NCBI RefSeq assembly: GCF_002498315.1
Contig: NZ_DAGX01000002.1
Coordinates: forward strand, 64,808 to 128,807
Origin: Methanofollis sp. UBA420
GTDB lineage: Archaea > Halobacteriota > Methanomicrobia > Methanomicrobiales > Methanofollaceae
Reading direction: 5' to 3'
DNA: 64,000 nucleotides
Shown: positions 17,801 to 25,418 of the stretch, piece by piece
Position numbering within the stretch: position 1 is the stretch's first letter
Layout: the number at the start of each line of letters is the position of its first letter
Notes under the pieces: generated by a model
The model's input: only the letters and a program-made list of their open reading frames with translations
Databases searched by the model: none
What the model was told of the DNA's origin: nothing
Translations under genes and position numbers: made by a program

Positions 17801-18510
17801 CTCAGGTGCCAGGGGAGGTCGGCGTGGGGGGTTGTGAGGATGGGCCCGAGGTCGCGGGAGAGGAAGGTGGCGAGGACGCCGCCGTCCATCTCGATATCGA
17901 TCATCTCGGGCGCCTCCGCGTCCTGGAGCCAGATGCCTGCCGCCGTCCCGTCGGCCGCCCTCTCGATGGCGTGCTCCGCGAGGACGCTCTCCAGGATGAG
18001 GCTGTACAGGGCGACCTGAATGCGGTGGGAGGTCTTCACCTGGTCGGTCGCCTTCAGGTCGATGACCCTGAGGAGGGGGCGGTCCTCCCCCTCCACGCAC
18101 CAGAGGAGGTCGGGGCGGCACTCGTTGAAGGTGCAGACCGACGGGTCGAGGCCGTACCTCTCGGAGAACCCCGCCGGCACGACCAGGGTGGACTGGTAGA
18201 CCCCTGTCCCCGGCCTCACCGCGGCGAGGACCCTCCTGCTCTCCTCCGCGGAGAAGCGGCGCTCGTGGATGACCGTCCCCCCGTCGGCGACGAGCACCCG
18301 GCCCGGCATCCTCCTCCCGACGACCTCGTCCTCCCAGGCAAAGCCCTTCGTGGTGAGGACGCGGGAGGTGACGCTCGTGTCCTCGACGGCGTCGGGGATG
18401 CCCTCGGCCCGCCTCCGTGCCGGCGGCGTCGCGCTGTACCGCAGGAACCGCGGGCAGTCGTGGAAGAAATACCGGGCGATGAGGGAGGGACTCAGGTTGA
18501 AGGGGGCCAT
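14827..18510 (-). CDS. Fe-S RecB-type nuclease fused to Dna2/NAM7-type superfamily 1 helicase
   Basis: A 1227-residue two-part DNA enzyme. The N-terminal third is a PD-(D/E)XK nuclease of the TM0106/RecB-like type, with motif RVIDLKATDQ, the downstream QVALYS, and four cysteines: one near residue 19 (HDCPRF) plus CESCPFFASC. They are spaced as in Cas4/AddB-type Fe-S nucleases. The C-terminal half is an SF1 helicase with GPPGTGKTH, IIDEASQM and late motifs near VVVSYG. The open frame extends upstream to 18786, but that part is antisense of the next gene. The ATG at 18510 (MAPFNLSPSL) gives the family's normal N-terminus. The likely role is processing of DNA ends or flaps in repair. Confidence 0.85.
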   Translation of the reverse strand: MAPFNLSPSLIARYFFHDCPRFLRYSATPPARRRAEGIPDAVEDTSVTSRVLTTKGFAWEDEVVGRRMPGRVLVADGGTVIHERRFSAEESRRVLAAVRPGTGVYQSTLVVPAGFSERYGLDPSVCTFNECRPDLLWCVEGEDRPLLRVIDLKATDQVKTSHRIQVALYSLILESVLAEHAIERAADGTAAGIWLQDAEAPEMIDIEMDGGVLATFLSRDLGPILTTPHADLPWHLRPACESCPFFASCRREAEEKKSVSLLPGLTPAGRRFLRERAGVETLDDLDRFLAGPDADDVVRTCGSLRGRGERLRAGIGALRDGKVVPLGGTSSSLPRPEGVGLLLTLAREPAGKRAYAAGFRRFKGTAVYGTPYREWTAVARTEDDCTAIVQEFVRALAAELEEVERFNAGKPFRDQKSLQTYVLDDAERRLFLEVLKECADDDPDAARLLAYYGGEGEAARVRYPAVVLSRVLAECLALPVPVACRLPDALAALLGPDHPASFRPSPLFWPETGNLMKSDVVYMAWYEGKAEALSWIEGEVRRRLRAEGDLLDAVRDRTTPHRWAEHFAFPAPTPFRHRELADLAAVIREETALDAAEARRVRSLPLKEAGGLGLCIRIECRGGSGWNVLSSLDAATLPDTGGMPNYLLVPDTAEGIEAARAFDDMPYLATTSPPGGEIRFAGIVETEEKRGRVTGLTLAIRSARDQGTFSAGDRALLFPRATDFISSAVLSELEDYDASDGNDLLALIRDPDRFAVPMPPLCTPDPAALAGLTPSQRAAFAHIMENRLTLVWGPPGTGKTHFLAETIVTAARARTRPLRIAVSALTHAAIENLLFAVQNAVAGDITLRLSVNKLEKTTSPKGRGLLALTRDVLTAMTRVPDGFVLGGTAKSFQKHRDLLPAFDLLIIDEASQMTFGELALLLPLIRDGGRLVLAGDDCQLPPIVKAAGDDRETSEYQDSVFAWLRRRDIDRKKPYTSQLLENWRMNSTLSRFPAETLYGPGYTPATAEVAARQIRRAPSDDDPFVTWVLDPAHPLVVVVLEEVRATVENTAEAALVADLTAALRSSLLPAGSGETYPDTKAGDAAFWSRGVFVVSPHHAQIAAIKKALAERRAWTSEPFVDTVDKMQGQQCEAVVVSYGVSDPETALAEAAFIYSRNRLNVSVTRAEAKCVVFLPRPLLEPSFDLFQDPATAEGLDYMLKLVAFCRRDGETRVFSLPGCGKVSVFRV

Positions 18511-18594
18511 TGCCTGTACTCTGTGCCTGCCAGATACATAGGTTTGAGTGGCAGGGTCCGAAGGTGAGGCGGTATCTCTATCTGGAGGGACGGC

Positions 18595-19128
18595 ATGGTC
18601 GGGGATGCTATGGTCGACTATCTTACGGCAGTCCAGTGGTCCCCGTACCTCGCGGGGGCCGGCGTGGGCGTGATGGCCGTGCTCTCGTTTCTCCTGGCGA
18701 ACAGGCCTCTCGGGTGTTCGACGGCCTTTGCCAAGACGAGCGGCATGGTGGAGAAAGCGGTGCGGGGCGAGGCGGTGAAGGAGCACCCGTACTACAGGAA
18801 GTTCGTCCCGGCCGTCGACGGCACCTGGATGGTCGTCCCCGGCGTCGTCATCGGGGCGTTCGTCGCGGCGACGCTCTCCGGGAGCTTCACCCTCTCCTGG
18901 GTGCCGCCCCTCTGGGCGGCGACCTTCGGCGAGTGTGTCCTCTTCCGCCTGGTCTTCGCCCTCATCGGCGGGTTCCTCCTGGGTTTCGGCTCACGCTGGG
19001 CCGGGGGATGCACGAGCGGCCACGGGATCAGCGGTTCGATCCAGCTCTCGGTGAACAGCATGCTCGCGGCGGCCTTCTTCTTCATCGGCGGTATCGCGGT
19101 GGCGATGGTCATCTACGGGGTCGGGTGA
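18595..19128 (+). CDS. YeeE/YedE (TsuA-type) sulfur transporter, first half
   Basis: A 177-residue membrane protein with about four helices. It bears the family signature GCTSGHGISGSIQLS near residue 142, whose Cys takes part in thiosulfate passage in TsuA. The start at 18595 has GGAGGGA eight bases upstream; another ATG lies five codons in. It is half the length of the usual fused bacterial protein. The following gene encodes the other half and begins five bases after this stop. Import of thiosulfate or related sulfur compounds is the likely role. Confidence 0.8.
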   Translation: MVGDAMVDYLTAVQWSPYLAGAGVGVMAVLSFLLANRPLGCSTAFAKTSGMVEKAVRGEAVKEHPYYRKFVPAVDGTWMVVPGVVIGAFVAATLSGSFTLSWVPPLWAATFGECVLFRLVFALIGGFLLGFGSRWAGGCTSGHGISGSIQLSVNSMLAAAFFFIGGIAVAMVIYGVG

Positions 19129-19133
19129 GGGGG

Positions 19134-19691
19134 ATGCTCAAAGACCTGCACGCGAACACGAAGGCCCAGCTTCTGATCGGCCTTCTCATCGGTATCGGTT
19201 TCGGCTTTTTCCTCCAGAAGGGAGGTGTCACCAGTTATGACGTCATCATGGGCCAGCTCCTCCTCCGGGACTTCACGGTGGTGAAGCTGATGCTCTCCGC
19301 GGTGATCGTCGGGATGATCGGCTTCTACCTCCTCAAGGGGAGGGAGATGGTGCGTATCCACTGCAAGAACGTGACTCTCGGGACGGTGGGGATCGGCGGC
19401 CTCATCTTCGGCGCCGGTTTTGCCGTCCTCGGCTGGTGTCCGGGGACGGTCGCGGGTGCGGTCGGGGCGGGCGCTCTCGACGCCCTCTTCGGCGGCATGG
19501 TCGGGATGGTCGTCGGCGCCGGGGTCTTCGCCCGCCTGTACCCCCGCCTTGTCGGCGGGATACTGGGCCGCGGCGAGTACGAGATCCTGACGGTCCCGGA
19601 GTACCTCCATGTGAACCCCTGGGTGGTGGTCGTCCCCTTCGTGCTGGTGATGATCGGGATCCTCTGGGGGCTGGAGGTGCTCGGGCTGTGA
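19134..19691 (+). CDS. YeeE/YedE (TsuA-type) sulfur transporter, second half
   Basis: A 185-residue membrane protein with about five helices. It bears the second conserved cysteine motif of the family, GWCPGTVAGAVGAG, near residue 99. The ATG at 19134 has the tract GAGGGGG just before it. Together with the preceding gene it rebuilds the two pseudo-symmetric halves of YeeE/YedE. No sulfurtransferase (TusA or rhodanese) gene lies next to it. Confidence 0.8.
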   Translation: MLKDLHANTKAQLLIGLLIGIGFGFFLQKGGVTSYDVIMGQLLLRDFTVVKLMLSAVIVGMIGFYLLKGREMVRIHCKNVTLGTVGIGGLIFGAGFAVLGWCPGTVAGAVGAGALDALFGGMVGMVVGAGVFARLYPRLVGGILGRGEYEILTVPEYLHVNPWVVVVPFVLVMIGILWGLEVLGL

Positions 19692-19850
19692 TGACCTGCC
19701 CGGAGATCAGGCCGGTAAAAACCGATTATATTTTTTCAAATAGCTTTATAATTACAAAATCAATATCGAACTCATTTTATATCGCATTTGCCATTACTGG
19801 TACCTATCCGGGCCGCTCTCCCCTACACCGGCCCTGACCGGAGCATACAC

Positions 19851-21131
19851 GTGAAAAGAGGCACGACCACCCGATCCGAAGACCAGACGCCGCGGCCGGC
19901 GGCGGCTCTGGGACTGTTCCTTTTCTGTATGGCTCTCATCTGGTTTGTCCCGGGTTTTTTCGAGCCCGGCCTGTTTATCTGCGGTTCCGATTACCCTGAC
20001 CCCTATCTCAAGCGGAGCTGGTTCATTCCCGACGGGTCGGGCACGCCGGGGTACCCGCTTTCCACCGTCTACACCCGTGCGGGCGACTTTCACCTGGACT
20101 CAGGCGATGTCGACGACGGCCCCTTCCTCTCTTTCTCCTCCCGGTCCGCGACCGCCCTCCATGCCGTGTACACGCGGGGGCAGATCGGCGAGGAGTACGT
20201 CATCGGCCAGTGGTGGTACACCGACGAAGAGGCCTTCAGGGACGAGAAGAAGGTGTTCCTCGAGTCGCTGGCCGCCCGCGGCGAGGTATCTCCTGTGGCG
20301 CTCGACCTCGGCGACCATCTCCCGGCCGCCGCGGCAGAGCAGGCATGTCCGGCATTGCTCTTCACGAACGAGACGGCGATGGGGTACGTCCTCACCTACG
20401 TGAGGCCGTTCGCCAATGGAAACGATCTCTTCATCGTCTATTACGGGACCCACGGAGACGTCGTCGGCCCCGATCCGGAGGATCCGTTGAAGGCGCTGAT
20501 CGCGGAACGCTTCTCGCCGTCCGCGGTCAGGCCGCCGGGGGAGGACCCGGAACCGGCGGTCAGGATGCCGGACATAGGTGTCCCCCCTATCGTCAGGTGC
20601 GCTGGCGTCCTCCTCCTCACCCCTCTCCTCTTCGGGTGCGCCGCCGCCCTCCTCTTCCAGGGCGTGAGGACTGAGGTGCAGGCCAGACCACAGCGTCTGT
20701 TGATCCTTTTCGCCCTCCTCGCCCTCCTCTATCTCGTCCCCGCCTCCCTGATGGGGGCGTCGACACGCATGGACCTGCCGAATTTTATCTCCGGATGGTC
20801 GTACTTCGACGCCCCTCCCCTCCTCGACGCCCTGCTGAGCCTTCTGACGTTCCTTCCGGGACTCAGCCTCCTCTGCCTTGCGGCGGTCGCGCCGTTCCTC
20901 CTCCTCACGCGCTACCTCCCCCTGAGACGGCCCGTCCCCGCCGTCCTTCTCTCGGGCACCCTCCTCTTCCCGTACCTCGTGGTGCTCGTCCTCTGGACGG
21001 ACCCGCTCGATCTCTCTCTTCCCCCATCGCTTGCCCTCCCCGTCTCGACCCTCCGGGGCGTCTGCATCGCCGCTGCAGGAGCGGTGGCACTCTTCGCGGC
21101 ATGGGCGGCGGTGGAGAGGGCCGGAACCTGA
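19851..21131 (+). CDS. Multi-spanning membrane protein with large outer loop, unknown function
   Basis: A protein of about 426 residues with one membrane helix near the N-terminus, a roughly 220-residue extracytoplasmic domain, and about five hydrophobic segments in the C-terminal half separated by short Arg-rich loops. The GTG at 19851 is preferred to an upstream ATG at 19788. It gives an N-terminus MKRGTTTRSED directly before the first helix. A TATA-like TTTATATC near 19773 lies too close to the upstream ATG for that start to be used. No family recognised. It may be co-transcribed with the next gene, 19 bases downstream. Confidence 0.6.
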   Translation: MKRGTTTRSEDQTPRPAAALGLFLFCMALIWFVPGFFEPGLFICGSDYPDPYLKRSWFIPDGSGTPGYPLSTVYTRAGDFHLDSGDVDDGPFLSFSSRSATALHAVYTRGQIGEEYVIGQWWYTDEEAFRDEKKVFLESLAARGEVSPVALDLGDHLPAAAAEQACPALLFTNETAMGYVLTYVRPFANGNDLFIVYYGTHGDVVGPDPEDPLKALIAERFSPSAVRPPGEDPEPAVRMPDIGVPPIVRCAGVLLLTPLLFGCAAALLFQGVRTEVQARPQRLLILFALLALLYLVPASLMGASTRMDLPNFISGWSYFDAPPLLDALLSLLTFLPGLSLLCLAAVAPFLLLTRYLPLRRPVPAVLLSGTLLFPYLVVLVLWTDPLDLSLPPSLALPVSTLRGVCIAAAGAVALFAAWAAVERAGT

Positions 21132-21150
21132 ACCTTCACCCGGTGATATC

Positions 21151-22107
21151 ATGAAAAAAGAACAGACACTCCAGGACCTCAAACGTCTCATCCCCGCCTC
21201 GCTCCTTGCCGGGCTTCTCGGCGGCATCCTGCTCGTATTCCGGATTTCGTATGCCGACAGGTGGTGCTGGCATGGCATCATCTGTCTCAACCACGGCATT
21301 TTCGACACCGTCAGCACCCTCCATGCACTCGTGCTCAGCATCCTGATCTTCATCCTTACCGGGATGCTCGCGGTCGCGCTGCAGCGGGGCGAGGTCGAGA
21401 GCCTGGTGCAGGCTGCCTTTGCGGGCGGGGTTTCGGGATGTATGGTCTGTCCCGTCCTTATCGCCAATACTCTGGTCTCCGATTTCCTCAGGTACGGGGG
21501 CACCGATCTGGTTGAGAACCTCAGCTTCCGGGTCTCCTCCATTCTTCATATGGTTCCCATCACCCTGCTCTGGATCCCGATATTGGCGGCCATTGCCGCC
21601 GTCGGCGCTCTCATCCTCTTCTCCTGCCGGGAGAAGACGGCCACTCCCGGAGAGAATGTTCTGGCATCGCGGCTGGTCCTCGGCGCGACAGCCTTCATCA
21701 TCCTCGCCCTTCTGGTCATTCCGCCGCTCGTCGCCCACCTGATGCTCGGTGGAGGGATGATCGGGGTGCACCCCTCGGCGGCGATAGGTATGACCGCCAT
21801 CTCGGTCGAACGCACCGCCCCCGACGCCATCGTCCTCACCGCCCGGGACATACCCTCCACTTCCGCTCTTGCGGACCCACCCTTCTCGGTCTATCTGAAC
21901 GGCGTCGAGGTCTCGAACGCCTCCGCCGCTGCCGCAAGCGGTCTTGACGTCTCGGTCGACCCTGCCGGCGGACTGCAGGCCGCCGAGGGGTCGCGGGCCA
22001 CCTGGAAGGGGACGGCGGTCATGAACAACGGCACGCCGGTGAGCGTCGCCGTCGCGGCCCACGGGGCCGACGGTTCGGAACAGTTCGTCCTGGACATTCT
22101 GGTCTGA
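21151..22107 (+). CDS. Membrane protein with C-terminal outer domain, unknown function
   Basis: A 318-residue protein. About five hydrophobic helices lie in the first 200 residues, followed by an exported beta-rich domain (about 205-318) that resembles the pseudopilin/archaellin-like or DUF1616-type outer domains of methanogens (VSVERTAPDAIVLTARDI). The ATG at 21151 has a strong GGTGAT site four bases upstream. Cys residues in the second helix region (RWCWHGIICLNHG) are conspicuous and may form a disulfide. Function unknown. Confidence 0.65.
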   Translation: MKKEQTLQDLKRLIPASLLAGLLGGILLVFRISYADRWCWHGIICLNHGIFDTVSTLHALVLSILIFILTGMLAVALQRGEVESLVQAAFAGGVSGCMVCPVLIANTLVSDFLRYGGTDLVENLSFRVSSILHMVPITLLWIPILAAIAAVGALILFSCREKTATPGENVLASRLVLGATAFIILALLVIPPLVAHLMLGGGMIGVHPSAAIGMTAISVERTAPDAIVLTARDIPSTSALADPPFSVYLNGVEVSNASAAAASGLDVSVDPAGGLQAAEGSRATWKGTAVMNNGTPVSVAVAAHGADGSEQFVLDILV

Positions 22108-22144
22108 CCACAAACAGTTTGAACGAGGGGATTAAACCTCATCT

Positions 22145-22888
22145 ATGGACATTTCACTTATCTGTCGCCTCTTCGAGACCCTTCCCCGGCAGGGGCCGGG
22201 CAATGACGAGAGCACGGCCCGCGCCTTCGCTCTGATCCCGGACCTCCCCGAGAACCCGGAGGTCCTGGATATCGGCTGCGGGTCGGGGATGCAGACCCTC
22301 GCCCTTGCCAGGATCTGTCCGGGCGCGAGGATCACGGCCGTCGATGTCCACCCCCCCGTCCTCGCCGCCCTGGAGACGAGGGCGAGGGAGGCCGGCGTCG
22401 CCGACCGGATCAGGACGGTCCAGGCCTCGATGGACGACCTGCCCCTCGAGAAAAATTTTTTCGACCTCATCTGGGCCGAGGGCTCGATCTTCATCATCGG
22501 CTTTGAGAAGGGCCTCTCGTACTGGAAGCAGTTCCTGAAAGAGGGCGGATATATGGCCGTCTCCGAGTCGGCCTGGTTCACCGCCGACCCCTCGCCCGAG
22601 GCAGAGGCCTTCTGGGCGGAGGTCTACCCCGCGATCAGGACCGAAGAAGAGTACAGGGCGGTCATCGCCGCGTACGGCCTCGACCTCGTCGCCTCCTTCA
22701 GGCTCCCGGAAGCGGCCTGGCTGGAGGAGTACTACCGCCCCCTGGAGACGAGGCTCGATGAGTTCGCGGCCGAGTACGCCGACAACCCCGATGCGATGGA
22801 CCTCGTCGAGATGACGCGGAGGGAGATCGCGGTGTACAGGGAGCACAGTGCGGATTATGGGTATGTCTTCTTCGTGATGCGGGGGTGA
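22145..22888 (+). CDS. Class I SAM-dependent methyltransferase
   Basis: A 247-residue enzyme with the SAM-binding motif VLDIGCGSGMQTLAL (about residue 40), the acidic loop ITAVDVHPP, and DLIWAEGSIFIIG at motif IV. The N-terminus resembles the UbiE/Methyltransf_11 group. The substrate is unknown. A large hydrophobic C-terminal part (EEYYRPLETRLDEF) could define it. Confidence 0.8.
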   Translation: MDISLICRLFETLPRQGPGNDESTARAFALIPDLPENPEVLDIGCGSGMQTLALARICPGARITAVDVHPPVLAALETRAREAGVADRIRTVQASMDDLPLEKNFFDLIWAEGSIFIIGFEKGLSYWKQFLKEGGYMAVSESAWFTADPSPEAEAFWAEVYPAIRTEEEYRAVIAAYGLDLVASFRLPEAAWLEEYYRPLETRLDEFAAEYADNPDAMDLVEMTRREIAVYREHSADYGYVFFVMRG

Positions 22889-22908
22889 GGGACGACACCC
22901 CGATATTT

Positions 22909-22928
22909 TTACTGTAAATTACTGTAAA
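22909..22928. repeat. Two abutting 10-bp direct repeats between convergent genes
   Basis: TTACTGTAAA occurs twice in immediate succession after a T-run. It lies in the 65-bp gap between the methyltransferase and the convergent ABC exporter. It could be part of a bidirectional terminator or an operator. Nothing more can be said. Confidence 0.4.
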
Positions 22929-22953
22929 GGCGAAAAATGCAACAGTAACTCCC

Positions 22954-24714
22954 TCACCCCACCTCGCCGGCCGCCGCCCTCTCCACCAGGCGCCCGTCCT
23001 CGACTGCATACACCCTGTCGGCGAGAGCGAGGAGGGCGGTGCGGTGCGTGATCATGACCACCGTCCTCCCCTCCGCCAGGTCGGCAAGGGACGCCTGCAG
23101 CCTCTCCTCAGTCCGGGCGTCGAGGGCCGAGGTCGGTTCGTCCAGGATCAGGATTTTGCTGTCCCGCAGGAACGCCCGCGCCACCGCGATTCTCTGCCTC
23201 TGCCCAGTCGAGAGCTGCATCCCCCTCTCGCCGACGACCGTCCCATACCCTTGCGGGAATCCGAGCACCTCCTCGTGGACCTGCGCCTTCCGTGCGGCCG
23301 CGACGACTTCCTCTCTCCCTGCCTCCGGCCTCCCGTACCTGATATTCTCTTCGACAGAGGTGTGGAAGAGGAAGAGGTCCTGCGAGACGACGGAGACCTG
23401 CTCCCGCACCCAGCGGGGGTCGAGGTCGGCAAGGTCGCGGCCGTCCAGGGTGACCGTGCCCGCTGTGGGGGAATAAAATCTCAGGACCAGGTTTATGAGG
23501 GTCGTCTTCCCGGCCCCTGTCCGTCCGACGAGGGCGACGACTTCCCCTGGCCCGACGGTGAAACTGACGTCCCGCAACACCTCCGTGCCGTCGGGGTACG
23601 AGAAGGAGACGTCCTGGAACGCGATCCTCCCCTCGACCCTCTCCGGCACGACCCCCCCGCTCTCCTCCTCTGTCCCGAAGATCTCGCGGAGACGTTCTGC
23701 CGAGGTGAAGACGGGCTGGAGGACGACAGGGAGAGAGAAGAAGGTCCGTGCGGCGGCCGAGAAGGTGACGATATACGCGATATACGCCACAAAGCCGCCG
23801 ACCGTCATCGCCCCCGCGATGACCTCCTGCCCCCCGACCCAGACGACGGCGAGGAGGAGGAGGAACTGGGTGCCGAGGAGGGCTTGGCCCGAGAGGGAGG
23901 CGAGCATCGCGTTCCTGACCCGCACCCCGACCACCCCCCGCAGGGTCGCCACCACCCGCCCGACCTCCCTCTCCTCGGCGGCATGGGCCTTCACCGTCTC
24001 GATGCCCGCGAGCACCTCCTGCAGGTCCCGCGAGACATGGGCCTCCCTCTCCCTCTCCTGGTAGGTGACGGCGCGTATCCGGCTGAGGAAGACGAGGTTT
24101 GTGAGGAGGAAGAGGGGCGTGAAGAGGACGAGGAGGAGAGTGAGGGTGGGGCTGAGGGCGTAGAGGATGACGAGAGAGAAGGCGACGTAGAAGACGTTCG
24201 AGATGATCTGGGGGAGGAACTGGGAGAAGAGGTACTGCATGACCCCGACGTCGCCGGAGATGCGGGACATCAGGTACCCGGTCTGGCCGGATTTGAAGTA
24301 GGGGAGGGGGAAGCGGAGGACGTGGTCGAAGAGGTCGGCCTGGAGGCCGAAGGTGTACTCCTCCCTGAACCGGACGAGGAGATAGGTCTGGACGAGGCCG
24401 AGCGTCCCGACGGCGGCGCCGAGGACGAGCATGGCGAGGAGGAGGGTCGGGAGGGAAAGGGCGACCGGGAAATCCGGCGGCGGTGCGCCGGCGCCGGGCA
24501 CCAGGTAGTCGAGGAAGACCTTGCCGGAGAGGGGGATGACCGCCCGCAGGCCGACGAGGACGAGGGTGACGAGGAGGCTTGCGGCCCCGAGTCTCCCGAT
24601 GGGCCTTGCGTACCTGAGGAAGAAGCGGAGGTCGCGGTACCGGAACTCCGTCTTCTGCGGGGCGGCAAGGACCTCCCGCACAAAGGCGATGCCGCGGCCA
24701 GGGATATCTCTCAT
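22954..24714 (-). CDS. ABC exporter, fused membrane and ATPase domains
   Basis: A 586-residue half-transporter of the MsbA/LmrA-like exporter type, working as a homodimer. Six membrane helices (about 35-320) precede the nucleotide-binding domain with Walker A GRTGAGKTTL, Q-loop, signature LSTGQRQR, Walker B ILILDEPTSALD and switch His in ITHRTALL. The ATG at 24714 was chosen. The frame opens upstream only into non-coding-looking sequence. Substrate unknown. Confidence 0.88.
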   Translation of the reverse strand: MRDIPGRGIAFVREVLAAPQKTEFRYRDLRFFLRYARPIGRLGAASLLVTLVLVGLRAVIPLSGKVFLDYLVPGAGAPPPDFPVALSLPTLLLAMLVLGAAVGTLGLVQTYLLVRFREEYTFGLQADLFDHVLRFPLPYFKSGQTGYLMSRISGDVGVMQYLFSQFLPQIISNVFYVAFSLVILYALSPTLTLLLVLFTPLFLLTNLVFLSRIRAVTYQEREREAHVSRDLQEVLAGIETVKAHAAEEREVGRVVATLRGVVGVRVRNAMLASLSGQALLGTQFLLLLAVVWVGGQEVIAGAMTVGGFVAYIAYIVTFSAAARTFFSLPVVLQPVFTSAERLREIFGTEEESGGVVPERVEGRIAFQDVSFSYPDGTEVLRDVSFTVGPGEVVALVGRTGAGKTTLINLVLRFYSPTAGTVTLDGRDLADLDPRWVREQVSVVSQDLFLFHTSVEENIRYGRPEAGREEVVAAARKAQVHEEVLGFPQGYGTVVGERGMQLSTGQRQRIAVARAFLRDSKILILDEPTSALDARTEERLQASLADLAEGRTVVMITHRTALLALADRVYAVEDGRLVERAAAGEVG

Positions 24715-25418
24715 CTCTCATCTCTCCTCCTCTCCAGGGGGCGTGGATGTGCCCGTATGGGCCGTCCGCATATATAATTGTCAGGGGCGGGGGCAGACTG
24801 CCCGCGGCGACGGCGGCGAGGTCTTCCCTGAATGCCTCCCACCCCTCCGCCGTCGCGAGGGGGTGGGCGAGGCCGATCGACCTGACGAGGAGGGGGACTT
24901 TCCGGCGTTAGAATTGAAGATATGACTTAATGGTTCTCATTTTCGTTGCGCAATCCCCCCAAAATCCCGCCTCTCCCCCTGACCCCAGGCCGGAGGCCGG
25001 GGAGGGGGCAGGGTGTTCCCTCCTCAGCGGGATTGGTCGGCGCAGGATGGGAATATAAACAACGGATATCACCTCTTTTCAGGATCGGAGAGACGGGTTC
25101 AGCTTGATCTGATGCCCGCCCTGCGGCCCCTGGGGATATGGGATACAGCCGAAAAGAAGGCTGGATTGAACTTTGTTTGGGACAGAGGGGGATGCCCTAT
25201 CGGGGATGATCACCCCAGCCCCTCCGGGGAATAGGCCCCCATGCAGGACGGAAAAATATCGGTCATATGGTCAAATAACGCTTTTCACCCCATCCTGTCC
25301 TCTCATGTCTTCAGATTTCCAGAATAATATCGAAAGAAGGATTAATAACGAAGCAATAATGGGAGGTGTCTATCTCAAGTCACTATCAGCCTGAATTGAA
25401 AATGTCTGGAGTCTGGAT
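24715..25418. other. 704-bp intergenic region with gene relic and hairpin
   Basis: Between 24790 and 24905 the minus strand reads as a coding-like 40-codon stretch (including VRSIGLAHPLATAEGWEAF). It has no start codon and follows a stop directly, so it looks like a gene relic. Positions 24976-25008 form an imperfect G/C hairpin around GGCC GGA GGCC. The remainder up to the helicase gene at 25419 shows no gene. Confidence 0.35.

Noticed and set aside
18510..19133. N-terminal extension of the second YeeE half back to 18510
   Set aside because: It runs in the wrong frame over the first YeeE gene; a good start with a ribosome site exists at 19134.
23044..24777. 577-codon plus-strand frame over the ABC exporter
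   Set aside because: Shadow of the exporter gene; Glu/Asp-rich composition arises from the complementary codons.
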